Below are positions 12,990 through 25,600 of a stretch of DNA of 64,000 nt, piece after piece. The position numbers and the translations under genes are program-made. Numbering within the stretch: position 1 is the first letter of the stretch; every line of letters begins with the position of its first letter. The DNA is from Cytospora piceicola (lineage: Eukaryota; Ascomycota; Sordariomycetes; Diaporthales; Cytosporaceae), in contig JALQBC010000013.1 of NCBI GenBank assembly GCA_023375675.1, positions 620,001 to 684,000 of the forward strand. The letters run 5' to 3'. The notes below the pieces were generated by a model. That model had not been told where the DNA came from and did not search any database. It was given only the letters and a program-made list of their open reading frames with translations.

Positions 12990-14732
12990 GTTTGGGCAGT
13001 GAGGCACGCGCCAGAAGCGTGTCGTGTCTTGTTGGATGCGGTGTGTGTAAGTGGTTTGACTGCAGATACGGGCTCGAGGCGATTGGAACCCTCGTGGTCC
13101 TTTGTCACAACAAACTGGAGTTGAGGAAGAGTGTGTATTTGTTTTGTATTGGGGGAGGAAGAGAGAAGGAGAGGAGGAGAGGAAGAGAGGAAGAGTTCCC
13201 GCAAAGCTAGTACGACAGAGAAAAGTGAACAGTTGGTCCGAAATGGAAATGGGAGCACGAGAATGGATTGCTTTGATGGATAAAAAATTGCGGAATTGAG
13301 GTGTATTTGGTATTCCGGATCGGACAAGGGCCGCGGTAAGGGCCGTGGGCTACTACTACATACCACTGTCTCTTCCGTGTAATCCGTACGTACATCCGTA
13401 CGTACCGTACCGCTACTTTTGATAAAATGATTTCACAACAGACAGCAGACGCGAAGCCGAAGCACCAGCAGTTCGTTCACTGACTGACTGCAGTGTACTC
13501 AAGTATGTATGGACGTGACAATCACACAGCAATCTTACATAGTACCTAGACTACCTGACTACCTACCTAGGTAGTAACTTATAGGTAGTCTTCGGTATAC
13601 ATACATATATCTACGTAACAACCAAGTGATTTCCCCCAGGTCCGGATCGACCATCACTCAACGGGACGATTGCTGTGTGATTCATTGTCTCATGCCCCCA
13701 ATTGCTGGCGATTTCGTAGTCTAGCAGTCTAGGTAGTCTGAGACATGCCAGGAGAATTCCATGGCACCCAGCAGGCCTTCCAAGTGCTTTTCTAGTGCAC
13801 ACGCCATACATAGTAGGGTCGGTCGTGTATGTTCCTTCAGCCTCACATCATTTATATCTATCTGATGCACCCGCACAGAAGAGACAAGGCGCGGACGGCT
13901 GCTACGGACTGCCAAGCGCACACACCTTGCGGGAAGGGGACCCCTAAACCGTGCCTAATCAGCCAATCTGTAGTGGGCTTATCGATAACTGGCCCTGATG
14001 GGCCTCCACTGTGTATTCTGCGTCAATGCACCGCCTGGCACCCAGCAGCCGTTTTCCAGGGGCCCGCGGGACCAATTCTGCAGACGCCCGCGGCCTGCGT
14101 CAGTGGGTCTTGATGGGCCGAGGCGCCGCCATCTTCCCGGCCTGTCATGGTCTGTCTGTCCATACAAGGAAAGGGGCTTGACCTCGACCTCAAAAAAAGA
14201 AATTGGGCACATATGTAGATTGGCTCACGTTCAACGAGGGAGTTAAGTGACCACTTAAGTCCATCTTGTCAATTGTTCCAATATTGACAACCGGTGAGAT
14301 ATTTTGGGGAACATAATATAACAGGAGGTAACGGTAACCAGATCGGTATTCGCCAGGCTCTATATGGCGTACCAAGATATCTACTTAAGTAAGTAGGTAT
14401 ATTTTATATCCCACCACTTGCGCACTGATTCGCCCCAACAGAACACATGTCCGCATACATAAAACCCATACTCAGACGTTGAAATCGTCCGTCAGTCAAG
14501 AAGACCAGTGTGGTATACCCATCTCAGCTCTTATCTTCAAAGGACACCATTGCCAAACCATCGCTTCGCTCCCTAAATGCACCGTCCCAGAGAATAAATG
14601 TCACATGCCCCGCCCCAACACCTTGCGCTAGAAAACCTAGACCAGAAAAATTATATACACAGACACACAACCTGTTCCGCATTGCCGTCCCACATGCCGC
14701 CCCGGCAAGAGTCATTTGCACATCGCTCTGGG
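12990..14732. other. intergenic region upstream of lag1, downstream of palH
   Basis: About 1.7 kb containing the ceramide synthase promoter (right of 12990 on the minus strand) and the palH 3' region. A purine-rich GAGGAAGAGAG tract lies at about 13150-13195 (CT-rich on the transcribed minus strand, as in many fungal leaders). A TACCTAGGTA palindrome inside longer inverted TACCTACC/GGTAGTC steps lies near 13546-13592, and TACTTAAGTA at 14382. No gene was seen. Confidence 0.55.
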
Positions 14733-17108
14733 CTAACGGCCGGCCGGCCTCATGCCCACCACCCCCGGAGCAACAGGAGAGACCGGCGATGCCGGCTGGT
14801 CCGGCTGGAGGACCACGCCGTTCGCCGCCGGCTCGGTCTCCCGTCTCGATAGGAGAGGCTCGTGGCTTGGTTGCGCCAGGGGTGTCGTCCCAGCACTGGC
14901 CCCAGCCGCAGTGGACGCACCGCTATGCGTCTGCCACAGGCGCGGCGACATGTGGCCGTGTCCAGCGAGGGCGTTGCCTGATGTTTGTATCCGCAACGTG
15001 GGTGGTGCAAGCCTGCCGGGCCGCTGCGCCTGTGCTTCCTCGTCCCTGAGCTGCTGCAGGCCGGCTCCTCTGCGCGGCGGCGCAGGGATCACCGTGACCG
15101 GCAGACTCTCCGTGTCCACTTCGGTCCGTATGCGGTCTCGGAGTCTCTCTGCTTGGGACACGGCGAACTCTTCGAAGCGCGACTTGAAGTTCAGCCGATC
15201 GCTGCTGCTGCCTCGCGACTTCGACTCGGTGAGTTTGTGGGGCCTCTCCGCCGATGCGTTGCTTTTGGACGGTTGCCGGAATAGCTGGCTGGCCTGGCTG
15301 ATGGCTCGCAGCCGGTAGTTGCTAGACCTACTGGCGATTTGACTGACAGATGGGTTAGTTGGCTGATTGGCCAGCTGTGTGGCGCGGTCAGCTACTTGGC
15401 TGGCAGACTGGCTAGGCGTCACCGAGGGCTCGGCCGTCGCGGCAGAGGCCATGTCGACATCATCTGCACGGTCATCATGTTGGCTTTCGGAAGAGCTATT
15501 CCTTTCAATGCCGGGCTCCTGGATCTCGGGCACTACAGGTGGTAGTGGTGTTGAATGTGTTTCTGGACAGGGTTCGGAGTTGGTTCCGGATGTCTCAGAC
15601 ATATGGTATCGCACAGCGTAGACAGTGCTGTCTGCACTTGCTGTGTCTGTCCGAGAAACTGGAGTCGCAACTGGTGGTGGTCGGGCTGGCCATAGAGGTG
15701 GCTGTAGGAAACGGATGTTCGAGGGTCGCGTACCAGGCCCGTCGTTCCCCGCGTCATCCCGAGGCCCCTGCCTTGACCTTGACCCTCGACGATACCTCGT
15801 GGCGATGGAGGTCACTATTGGCCATGGATTATATTTCGGGGCAGGCGACGGATTATTGCGTGACCTTGGCTCCCCCCCTTCCCCCCCATCGGCATCATCA
15901 CCGTCGTCGCGTTCGGTATTCTTCCTCTTGCGCGGCCAAGAGAAGTCTGATGCCGACAAGTCAAGCATCTCGTCTCCGTCAAAGACTTCGCGTCCCAGGA
16001 TCCCATCCTTCTTTTCCTCTCTTTCTAGCGCCTCAATTCGCTCGACCCACTCCCACACAATCACACTGGCTCCCGCCCCTCCAACCCAGCGGACGTAATC
16101 ACCCCAGCCGGTAAAGTCTGGTTTAATGATATCGAGTATGAAAAACATGATGGGCACAAGGACAGCCGACACCGAAAGCAAAGCCACCAGGCACATGTTT
16201 CGCATGTGAGGATGATAGTACGCGCAGTGCTTCTTCATCAAGGAGTAATAAACCACCCAAGCAGCGTACAGCACCCCAAGGGACAACTGAAAGAGGTAGC
16301 TGAGAGCGGGAATGGCGTCGGTGAATGAGCGAGGTCGAAGGGACCCTTGGTTCGTATACATGAAACTGTTGAGAGAGTCGAATATTACCCCCAAACCGAT
16401 CAGAGCGAAAGCGGTCCATTTGATAATAATCTTTTCTCGTTGTCGAGGGAAAAGCCTGGTAAGTGTCTGAGCCTGCGCAAGCCACAAGAACGCTTCCGAT
16501 ATTATCCGGATGACCTTGAGCTCTGTGCCCTCGAGCACATCTTGCTGCAATACCTCGGCGTTCTGGATCCCTTCGGAGTATTGTTGTTCTGCAACGCGGA
16601 ATGTGTCGACTGTCGCGATGGTAAGGGATACTGCGACAAAGGTGGCTGCTACTTTCTGGAGCCAGGGGCGTCCTCCTATGTTGGTGCCGCCTGTTCCTCC
16701 GCTAGTGAAGCCCTGCCGTCCCAGTACAACCACTCCACCATGGACGAATGATCTCGGCGTGATGAACAAGATGGTAGCCAACGTGTAGGCTATGACGGTC
16801 GTCGCCGCGAGCGCGTAACACTGCGGGAAGGTGGAGGCATAGAAGGGGTCCCGGAAATCTGAGTAGCCAATCTTAGTGACCTCGGCCCTGGATGCCCCTT
16901 CCATGATTACTCCTCGATTGGCGAGAAAAAGGGGCGAAGCGGCCTGGGTGCATTCTGGAAGGAATGCGGCGTCCGCAGTGAGAGTGAAGGGGTCCTGTCC
17001 TGGGATGTTTATGATGCCCCCGGCAGGCAGGTAGATGCTATTACATTGCGAGATCGAGGAGCCTGTCCCCGGTGAAGGGTCTGAGACGCTGAGTTGCCGC
17101 AGTGCCAT
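14733..17108 (-). CDS. palH: PalH/Rim21 ambient-pH sensor
   Basis: Seven-transmembrane plasma-membrane pH sensor of the PalH/Rim21 family, which starts the alkaline-pH pathway (PalF arrestin, ESCRT, PalB) leading to processing of transcription factor PacC/Rim101. It is a single uninterrupted frame of 791 aa. The start is the ATG at 17108; the frame extends upstream but with no other ATG. The N-terminal ~90 residues are extracellular-like, followed by hydrophobic segments between ~95 and ~365. The family hallmark sits just after the last segment: GWGDYVRW, then VWEWVERIEALEREEKKDGI and LGREVFDGDEML. The remaining ~400 residues are a low-complexity Ser/Pro/Gln-rich cytoplasmic tail, as in known PalH proteins, where the tail binds PalF. 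The tail contains repeated SQxA-type steps (around 15300-15420). Confidence 0.92.
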   Translation of the reverse strand: MALRQLSVSDPSPGTGSSISQCNSIYLPAGGIINIPGQDPFTLTADAAFLPECTQAASPLFLANRGVIMEGASRAEVTKIGYSDFRDPFYASTFPQCYALAATTVIAYTLATILFITPRSFVHGGVVVLGRQGFTSGGTGGTNIGGRPWLQKVAATFVAVSLTIATVDTFRVAEQQYSEGIQNAEVLQQDVLEGTELKVIRIISEAFLWLAQAQTLTRLFPRQREKIIIKWTAFALIGLGVIFDSLNSFMYTNQGSLRPRSFTDAIPALSYLFQLSLGVLYAAWVVYYSLMKKHCAYYHPHMRNMCLVALLSVSAVLVPIMFFILDIIKPDFTGWGDYVRWVGGAGASVIVWEWVERIEALEREEKKDGILGREVFDGDEMLDLSASDFSWPRKRKNTERDDGDDADGGEGGEPRSRNNPSPAPKYNPWPIVTSIATRYRRGSRSRQGPRDDAGNDGPGTRPSNIRFLQPPLWPARPPPVATPVSRTDTASADSTVYAVRYHMSETSGTNSEPCPETHSTPLPPVVPEIQEPGIERNSSSESQHDDRADDVDMASAATAEPSVTPSQSASQVADRATQLANQPTNPSVSQIASRSSNYRLRAISQASQLFRQPSKSNASAERPHKLTESKSRGSSSDRLNFKSRFEEFAVSQAERLRDRIRTEVDTESLPVTVIPAPPRRGAGLQQLRDEEAQAQRPGRLAPPTLRIQTSGNALAGHGHMSPRLWQTHSGASTAAGASAGTTPLAQPSHEPLLSRRETEPAANGVVLQPDQPASPVSPVAPGVVGMRPAGR

Positions 17109-20100
17109 GGCTGGCAAACAGAACCCGGTCGATTCGCGGCCAGCCGCTGGCAATATCGTTTGTCGACGGACACGCCTCCGCGGTTGACGCCTACCGCCCA
17201 GACGCCATCCGACCAGTCAGAAGCGGTTCCCCCAGGGCAAATCGAAGGTAATTGGTTTTATTGTCGGTCGTAATCGATGGTCGCAAGCGTCGGGATGGGT
17301 TGTCGTTGGTCGAGTCGACGTCGGGGGTTTTCGAAATGGTATCAACCCAATTATCCCTCCTCCTCACAGCACCGCGCGTGCGATTGTTGACGATTGTAAC
17401 CACGAGTGTTTTGGTGTTTCTTCTCCAAAGGTCTATTGCTTTTTCCTTGATCAGAGCAATGCGCTAAGTCGATCTGTCGATATTATGAGGCCTGACATGC
17501 GGGATTAGGCGAAGAAGGCTGGGCGCCGAGACACAAAGTGGGCTGCCGAGACGAGAGATCTAATGGTAGTAGGTGGAAGCAGGATGGCGAAACCTAGGAA
17601 TAGCACTGGCGCATTGGTGGGGCTATCGAGGTAGAATTGTTGACCAGATGTTGTATTCCGTTGGCATTGTCGGATCTGTCTGTGGCAAGTGTTCGACGTG
17701 TGGAACTTTGGCGCATTGGGAGAAAGAGACTGGGGAGTAGCAGTGAGGGATATGGAGAAAGGTGGGCGCAAGAGACGGGATGGCCGGGGTAGTCTAGCCG
17801 ACCTATTTAATATACGGGGGAGAAGAATGAAGAACGAAGAACACCTGGAACACTTTACAGATCTCGTGCTAATAGTGTAGAAGGGAACCCCGCCAGATCG
17901 ATCCGCTTCCTTCTGCATTAAGCCTCTACGGGCTACTGCCCACTCTGCCCACTCTGCCCACTGCAAGAATGTGCCCATGTTCCCTATCACATACCAGGAT
18001 TCTCCCCCACACTGTGTTACGGTAGATACATGCAGATTATAGTGCGCTGCCCCGTATTCGGGAGGTTTTGCACATGCACCCTCAACTGCCCAGTCTGCCC
18101 TGTGGTCGTGATATACATACTTACCTAAGTATGTAGTATCTATCCGTATGAGCAAACCAGGCAGTCTTCGACCACCAAATTTGAATCGAACACTTGCAGA
18201 AGCCGTTTACACGCCAAAAATAACGGTTTCCGTTGTGCGCTACCGACTTGCCAGAGCACAGAGGATCCATGGATCCTCAAGAAGGGAAGTGGGAGCCGAC
18301 ACTAGTTGCGGTACGGTTTACAGTAGCATATCGGCGTCAAAGACTGGCGTTGGGCTGGTGCACAGTTAGCTTCGAACGACCATACGGCTCCACATGCCTA
18401 ACTGCTTAAGTCCCTAGGTAGGTACTTGGCTATTCGGGGTGGTCGCACTACGCTTCACACACTGCAGGGCGCTCGCTGTCTTCGGATCTTGAGATGGACC
18501 GTCTACCCGACTCTGCTCTTCTTATCATCCGATGCGGACGCCACGACAAACCCCAGTGCTGCACTGGCATATACTCACCACAATGCCGGCGCTTCGGGTG
18601 GTCGCCCTCGTCCCATCCCCCGGCATCTTATCTGTGTCTCCTCGACTACTGCATGTCAACTACATCATCACAGTTTTCCGTGCGCTAGCTAGGTCCTCTG
18701 GTCTAGTCTTGATGGTAGAGACGGCCGGGTAGCTTCAATTTTCCATCCTACCCACTGGTGGCGACCCGGGTCATGGAACAACAGGTGCTTGCTGACTGCG
18801 TCTGGCCGACCTCGCTGATCGATGGACGGTCAGGTCAGGCCACGCGATCTGGCTGGATGCTCCCGAGGCACACACGTAGGAGCGCCATGTGGCCTAACAG
18901 CAGGAACGCCCCTGTGCATTACTTCTCATCAAAGGGGTTTGTTTCTTCTCATCCCGGACCCTTCAGGGTCAGCTTGCGTTTTGGTATCTCACTCTGGATC
19001 TTGTGTTGGCATGCGTTCCGTGAGCCTGCAGCTCTAGTGACGGCACTTGATACTATAGTACAACAGTACTATAGACATGCCTATCCAGCATGGACGTTTA
19101 GCGAGGTGAAACCGCGACCTCAATTGGTCCAGTACAATCTTTGTACGGACATATAAAGGCTGGCTTTGTAGGAGTGATCTGCGATTGGTGGCATTTTCCA
19201 AGCTGAGGGCCGCCCTTTTAGACACTAAAGCAATGCTGATAAGATCATTTCACAGCATAAACAAGATCTGGAGCGTGCTCGTAGTCAGCCTGTATGTAGA
19301 GTCTCCGTGCGAATACCATTCTAGATTCGTGGCAACCGTCCTGTGGCCAGCCTCCTGGTCGAGGTCGGAAACCCCTCCTATCATGGGCAGCATCTCGTTG
19401 ATGTGGTGTAATATGCCTGTATGCTCCTTTTTGTAGACTTTACGGATAGTGGCTGGCTCATCGTGCCTTTTGCTACCATCCATACTGTTGAAGTTTATGC
19501 CCCAGAGCGTTGTAACGTGGAAGTTCAATGGCGTAGAAACCGACACGGAACTATCATCTGTTCATGATTCAGCTTCAACCTTTATCAAGCTCGACTATCA
19601 GGTTTCCAATGGTAACCCGGTTAGGTCGCAACGTCGTAAAGATGCCTCGTTGGAGCACACCATCCATGCTTACATTGTTTCCATATTTACAGACATACAG
19701 GCATTCTGCAGAGACTCCACTACCATGCGCTGTGATTGCCATGGATGCCACTCCTACACCTGGTCTCCGTGGGGGTTTCCCTCAAACACTGGAACATCAG
19801 CCAGGCGCGCAAGTTACCTGTCCTTTATAGCTAACAGCGTCCAGAGTGCCTGCTGGGTGTATCTGGCTCGCTAGAGCGTACGTCAGAAGATGGGCCTTCT
19901 CCTGCACCGAACACATCACCTCCCTCCAAGGTACGGGGACATCCTTCGTCACCCGCTCGAGCTGGTCAAGATCCTTGCTCGACACATAGATTGCGCAAGT
20001 TGATAAAACACTTCATCTGGCAGCAGAGCTTGTCATGTCAACTCTGTGGCCAAAGGGAGCGAGTGATACATAGAGAAGAATGCTCCGGCTCGACTGGGGC

Positions 20101-22680
20101 CATGATGCCCGCTTCAGGTCAAGACGTCCGTGTTGGGAAAAGTGTACCAGAACACAGTGGAGATATTGACGGAAAGGAGGAAGAAGATGGTATGAGACCA
20201 AAGAAGGCGACAGGAGGGTAGAAAGTAGAATTGCTCGGTTCCACTGGGACCTGAGCTTCAAATACCCTCCCCCGTTCTCGTACACTGGAGATGACCGCCG
20301 ACTCTAAAGGCAGAAGAGTCCCTGGGACTGATGAAGGCCAGATTCTCGATTTCCCTTCTTCGGTCGGACGGTTCCTGAACGACAGCGCGAAGGAGGTAGA
20401 TGAAATCAGGAGGTATGAGCCATACTTGGTGAGTACTGTATGTGGCCATGGGCCTAGGTGCACGTCCTGTATCGGAGAACACGATTGACGACGATGCAAA
20501 TGTAGTGATAGGTCGACTGCCAACCTGGAGGAGACAAGTGAATTCTCTCTGGGGGACTCCATATGGGCCCGCCCCGGGCACCCACCTTTTATGTCCGCGT
20601 TGAACATCCGTGGCCCGCAAAAGCTGAGTACTTAAGTAGGTATACTAGAGTCCGGCCCATAACCATGGGCCAGAGCAACCAGCTGCCGTCGTTTCTTTAT
20701 GTATAACCTCGTGGAGGGGAATGATCCAGCTCGTGCGGTCGTGACAAGCCAGTTACGCCCACTTGGGCGAGTATCGAGTAACCGTTCAGTGGCATCTGAC
20801 CTGAGCGTTGTTAACCCGAGCATCGCGTGCGACTTGAGATGTGATGTAAGTAGGACGGTGAGCAAGCCCGTACGGCCGTACGGATCTGTAGGACCCTCAG
20901 TATACAATACCATCATGTAGATACTATCCACACCAACGAATGTCGAAGATTTGAGTGGGTGACAAGTATACCCTGAGGTCCAGATGTCTGATGCAAACAC
21001 CCCACTATGGCCGGGCGATAAGCAACGTTTGATTGTTTCAAGTTACATACAGTGGGATGTCCTCATGGCAACGAGGAGGGCAAAAAAAAAAAGGAAAGCC
21101 GGTAATCCCCACAATCAAGACCCAATGTGAAATGACGTTGACCCGTTTTGACCCGGACCTGCATCTGCCATTTGGAGCCTCAAATTTGTTTTTGTTTCTT
21201 TTTGTTCTCTTGTACCAAAAGGGGAAGCATGGCGACCTCATCCTCCTGGTAATACAAGAAGGACTGATGACCTTCAACCTTTAAGCCTTGATTGTACAAG
21301 GTCGCTTACCGCGTAGGTACTCGTATAGTAGATCATCTGGAGACCGATATAATATTGACACAGCCATGATCTCCTTACCCAGGTAGGTAATTTGTCCTGC
21401 ATGAAATCAGTAGTACCTAACTGGGTACCTAGGTACGTATGTATCGGAAAACCGAATGGGCCAGGGGGGAGGGTGTGGAGTAACGTAATTATTACCCGAG
21501 ATCCAAATATATCAAAGTGTATCACACAGAGTTGCAGTCTACTGTAGTCTGCCAGTGCCGTCAGCCCTGAAATGTGTGTGCACCGAAAAAGTCGCACAGA
21601 CTCTTGCGCGGCTCCTTTTACTCCAGCTCTTGCAACAGACGAACTATCGTTAGATGCCCCCAGGGCTTCTAGCGTGTACTTAAGTATTTAGGTATAGTAT
21701 AGATGCAGGCATTCGTTGCTGCTTGCATCAGTAGCGCACGTGCCTGCAGGCGGCCCCATTTTCAGCTGCAGAGCATCACGTATTTCCGTACCGCGTACCC
21801 ATCTCGCTGCATGTGTCCCATCATCTTTCTGTATACATATGCCTATAACTAACCACCTGCTACCTAGGTATTTAGGTAGGTATTTACTGTAGGTAACCTT
21901 GGCAGCTATACCTAGGCTCTTAGGTACCTAGGTAGTGTCCACGGTTATACCCTATGATGTGTGTCCGTCCAAGAAGCTAGCCAAGGTCCCCGAACAAACA
22001 ACAGGGAACAGACATCTGGGGAACCTTGGAAGGTTGGAAGGTTGGAAGGTTGGAAGGTTGGAGGGTGGAGGAGAGGAGACATACACTACCTGACTACCTA
22101 CCTAGGCAGGTAGATATCTGCCTAGGGTAGTAGTTACTTGTCCCCTGTCCCATTGTCGAGGCCATTCCTCATGCGTTCGCTCTTTTTTATTTCGCAATCT
22201 TTGGTCATCTTTGTCCGTCACGGGTAATTCCATCTTGCTGGGAATAACTGGTCAACAAGCAACTGGCGTTGCGACGGCCGGCGGCCTTAAGTCTCGAGCC
22301 AAGGAACGCTGGTTCAGCATATTCAGCCCCAAACACACTGACACACTGACACACTGACACGCACGCGGGTTCCCTCTCTGTTCTCTCGCGGCCAAGTACG
22401 GGTATCCTTCCCAAACACCTGTGACCCTCAAAACTAAAACCCCTGACCTGGGAGACTTGTTCCATCTTCCCCTGGATCAGCTATTTGATTACCGGTAGAG
22501 TCTGAAGACAGACACCACGCAGCTCGATCTCCCGGTCACGTCTTCTCAGATCCATCGATCCTTCCTCGGCGTTACTACCACAACAGATTCGTCCCCGATC
22601 ATAACACGAACTGCCTCCTGATCGCCAATCAAGGCTGGGAGCTGTCGCTGTTGCGGCCGTCAAAATAAAGTCAATACAAG
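17109..22680. other. gene-poor region between palH and tea4
   Basis: About 5.6 kb without a supported gene. It holds the palH promoter side and, at the right, the tea4 promoter. A minus frame at 17505-18155 (216 codons) includes a CTGCCCACT microsatellite and looks non-coding. Short protein-like pieces occur near 19.3-20.0 kb (minus) and 20.29-20.43 kb (plus); see the separate finding. Palindromes TACCTAGGTA (21426, 21861, 21925) and TACTTAAGTA (20629, 21677) cluster here, with a hairpin at 22101-22126 and tandem repeats at 22028-22059 and about 22332-22360. Confidence 0.55.
22028..22059. repeat. tandem repeat, unit GGAAGGTT x4
   Basis: Four exact head-to-tail copies of an 8-base unit, followed by a decayed copy (GGAGGGTGG). 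It lies about 620 nt upstream of the tea4 start and contains no coding frame. Confidence 0.8.
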
Positions 22681-25600
22681 ATGACGAGACCCGAAATTAT
22701 TCGCGCTGGTACGTGTGATTGATTATGCCAGTTGTTATGCGACATCATGCAACCCGATCCAACAGATTGGACCGTGTTGCAGTGCCTATTTCTGAGTGCC
22801 CACCCACCACGCCCACCACACCCACCCACCTCCATCGCGGCTGCGCGGCTGAGTCCATGCGCCTTGGTACACGTTCCAATTTCTCGCTGACAATCTCATT
22901 TTAATTCTTCTCCCTCTCAGACTCGATTGATCTGCAAGATCGCGACAATCCATCCGCCAAGAGCCATCCTGCTCGACCGAGTCCCCTGAAGACAATACAA
23001 ACCGCTAGCGGTACAGGTACCGCCAACGTCGCGCCCCATCAGGCAGAGACCCTACGCGAGGTCGCAGCAGAACAAGCCGAGCAAGAGCTGAGGAGCCCCC
23101 GTGTTTCATGGGCCAACGGCGACTCTGGCGACCTACAACAATACGCCGAAGACCTCGCTGCCAGCGTCACCAACTCCCTGCACGCCCAGTCACGAAACAA
23201 CTACCACAACGGCGGCGACATGGCGACACATAACGAAGACGACCTTTCTGCCACACAGAATGGGGACCTGGTGTCTCGCGATGATATCGAGGATGGCGAC
23301 CTGGAAGGGGAAGACGGCGACTTGGACGATGACATGATGGACAAGATATCGAGTTCGCCCTCAATCGATGATGGTGGGTTACCTTGTCAACTTCCAACCC
23401 TCAGCAATCCACAGCAATACGTGTCGCGGTGTAGTTCTCCGGCACCAAACTGCTTCAGCGAGGCGAGGTCATCTTCTCCATACCTCGACCTGCCTGACTA
23501 CTTACCCATACAGCAACCACTCAAGCAAGCAGCCAAAGTGCCTGCAGAATCCCCCCCTCGTCATCATCATCTTCCTGTTGCCTGGCCCGACGGTCTCGAC
23601 AAACTCGACGAACAGCCTAGCGGCAATACAACAGCTCGATATAAGGGAAATGATACAGGGGATATCGGTACAAGTCCATCAAGAGAAGGCGTCTATGGCC
23701 ATGATTACAAGGGGCAACTGTATGAGGAGGATACTGCGACGATGGAGGCCGAGCAAGTCACAGACGACAACATGCCACGACAAGACTCCAAAGAAGAGCA
23801 GACGGGCATCGATGAAGCCATCGACATGGAAGACGAATTTGACGACATTGAGGACCTGATCGTTCCATACGAGGGCTCCATCGACGAAGATGATGATGAC
23901 GACCTTTCCTTTGAGTCCATAGACCCCAGATTTGTCGATTCCGGTTGGGGAGGTGAGTGCTTACACGATACAGAGGACATCGACTTCGAACTCGTCTACG
24001 CCCTTCACACCTTCATAGCGACCGTCGAGGGACAAGCAAACGCGACCAAGGGCGATGCTATGGTTTTACTTGACGACAGTAATAGCTATTGGTGGCTTGT
24101 TCGAGTAGTCAAAGACAGTAGTATAGGTATGTTGAGCTCCAAACCGCCCGGTCACTCCTCTTCAATGGCTAACTATCTCAAGGGTACTTGCCGGCCGAGC
24201 ATATCGAAACACCAACTGAAAGACTTGCCCGTCTGAACAAGCACCGGAACATTGACGTACGCTGACTGCCCTGGCCCCTTCTGAGCGCGAAGCTAACATC
24301 ATTTAGTTGTCGGCTACGATGCTCGGTGATCAATCCGACAAATCCAAGAACTCACTCATGACGGCAGTGCGCAGGAGGAAAGCCAAGAACGTGTCATTTG
24401 CAGCACCGACATATGTGGACTACTCGGATTTCGACTACAGTACGGACGAGGAGGATGCTGAGGCCGAACTCTTTGCTCAACAGCAGCAGGCCCAGCAACA
24501 AGCGGCCATTAACAAGCAGATGGCCGAAGAAGGCGTTGACGGCGATGACTCGGCACTGGTTGCCCCGCTCAGGCCAAGGGCGCAGCAAAAGTCTGTCCAA
24601 ATCGTCGAGCCTACGGACGCGGAAGGAAACTCCTCGCCCACAAGCTCCAAGGGCAATCGGACCAGCGAGGAAATATTCGAGACTAACGGTGTGGATGGTC
24701 CGAAGAGGAGGGCCGATGGGACCGTCAGGGACTCCTTTTTCAAAGACGATACAGTAGAAACCAAGAAGATCACCCTCACGCCTAATTTGCTACGGGACGA
24801 TGGTACTGTAAGGAAATCGACTGATTCGGATAAAGGCGTCAAACATCGACCGAGTCTCGACAGGCTGGAGAGGATAGACAGAGAACTCAGAGAAGACCCT
24901 AAGAAGAGTAAGGACAAGAAAGAGAAGGAAAAGAAAGGCGGTTTCAGGAGCTTGTTTTCGCGCAAGGACAAGAGGTCGAAGTCAATCGACGACGATGATG
25001 TCTTCGGCAAACGCTCCCTGGACACGAGCGTCGAGACGGTCACGTCGCCCGCGGAGAGGGAGCCGGAGGATGTCAACGACGACTACAGTTCCGACAAGAT
25101 GTCTTCACCACAGCGGAACGCAGCCAAGCTACAAAAGCAGCAACCGCGGGTAGAGCCACCAGCGACGAGGAAGCCTGGCCCTGCGCCGAGGGAGGGTGCC
25201 AATTCCGTGAATCTCTCGTCCTTTATGAACGAACAGAGGTTGAAGAACGTATCCAACGTACCGCCTGCGTCGATGCGTGTTGTGGAACCAGACACACAGG
25301 ATGCGCAGGACAGTGCACAGAAGTCATGGGCTCCTCCGGCTGCACGGCCAAGCCCGGTAGACGACTCCAGACAGAACAACGCTGCGGCGGGCCCAGCTCG
25401 GTCACAGAATATCGACGACAAGCCTGGAATGTCGCGCATGCTGATTGAGGATTCGGACTCGGACTCTGGTGTGGACGATTACAACGCGACACTCAGACAG
25501 ATGTCGTCCACGAAACCCAAGCCTCAGGAGAAGCCCCAAGAACAGCCTGAAGATTATACTCAGGAGCAGCCTCAAGACCAGCCTGAGGAGCAGCCCCAGG

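Noticed and set aside
17505..18155. 216-codon minus frame upstream of palH
   Set aside because: Includes a CTGCCCACT microsatellite translation (AEWAEWAV), has no family resemblance and no conserved-looking motif.
23955..23975. Possible intron at GTGAGT..ACAG inside tea4 exon 2
   Set aside because: Only about 21 nt, too short to splice; the frame reads through (GGECLHDTEDIDFEL) into the SH3 domain.
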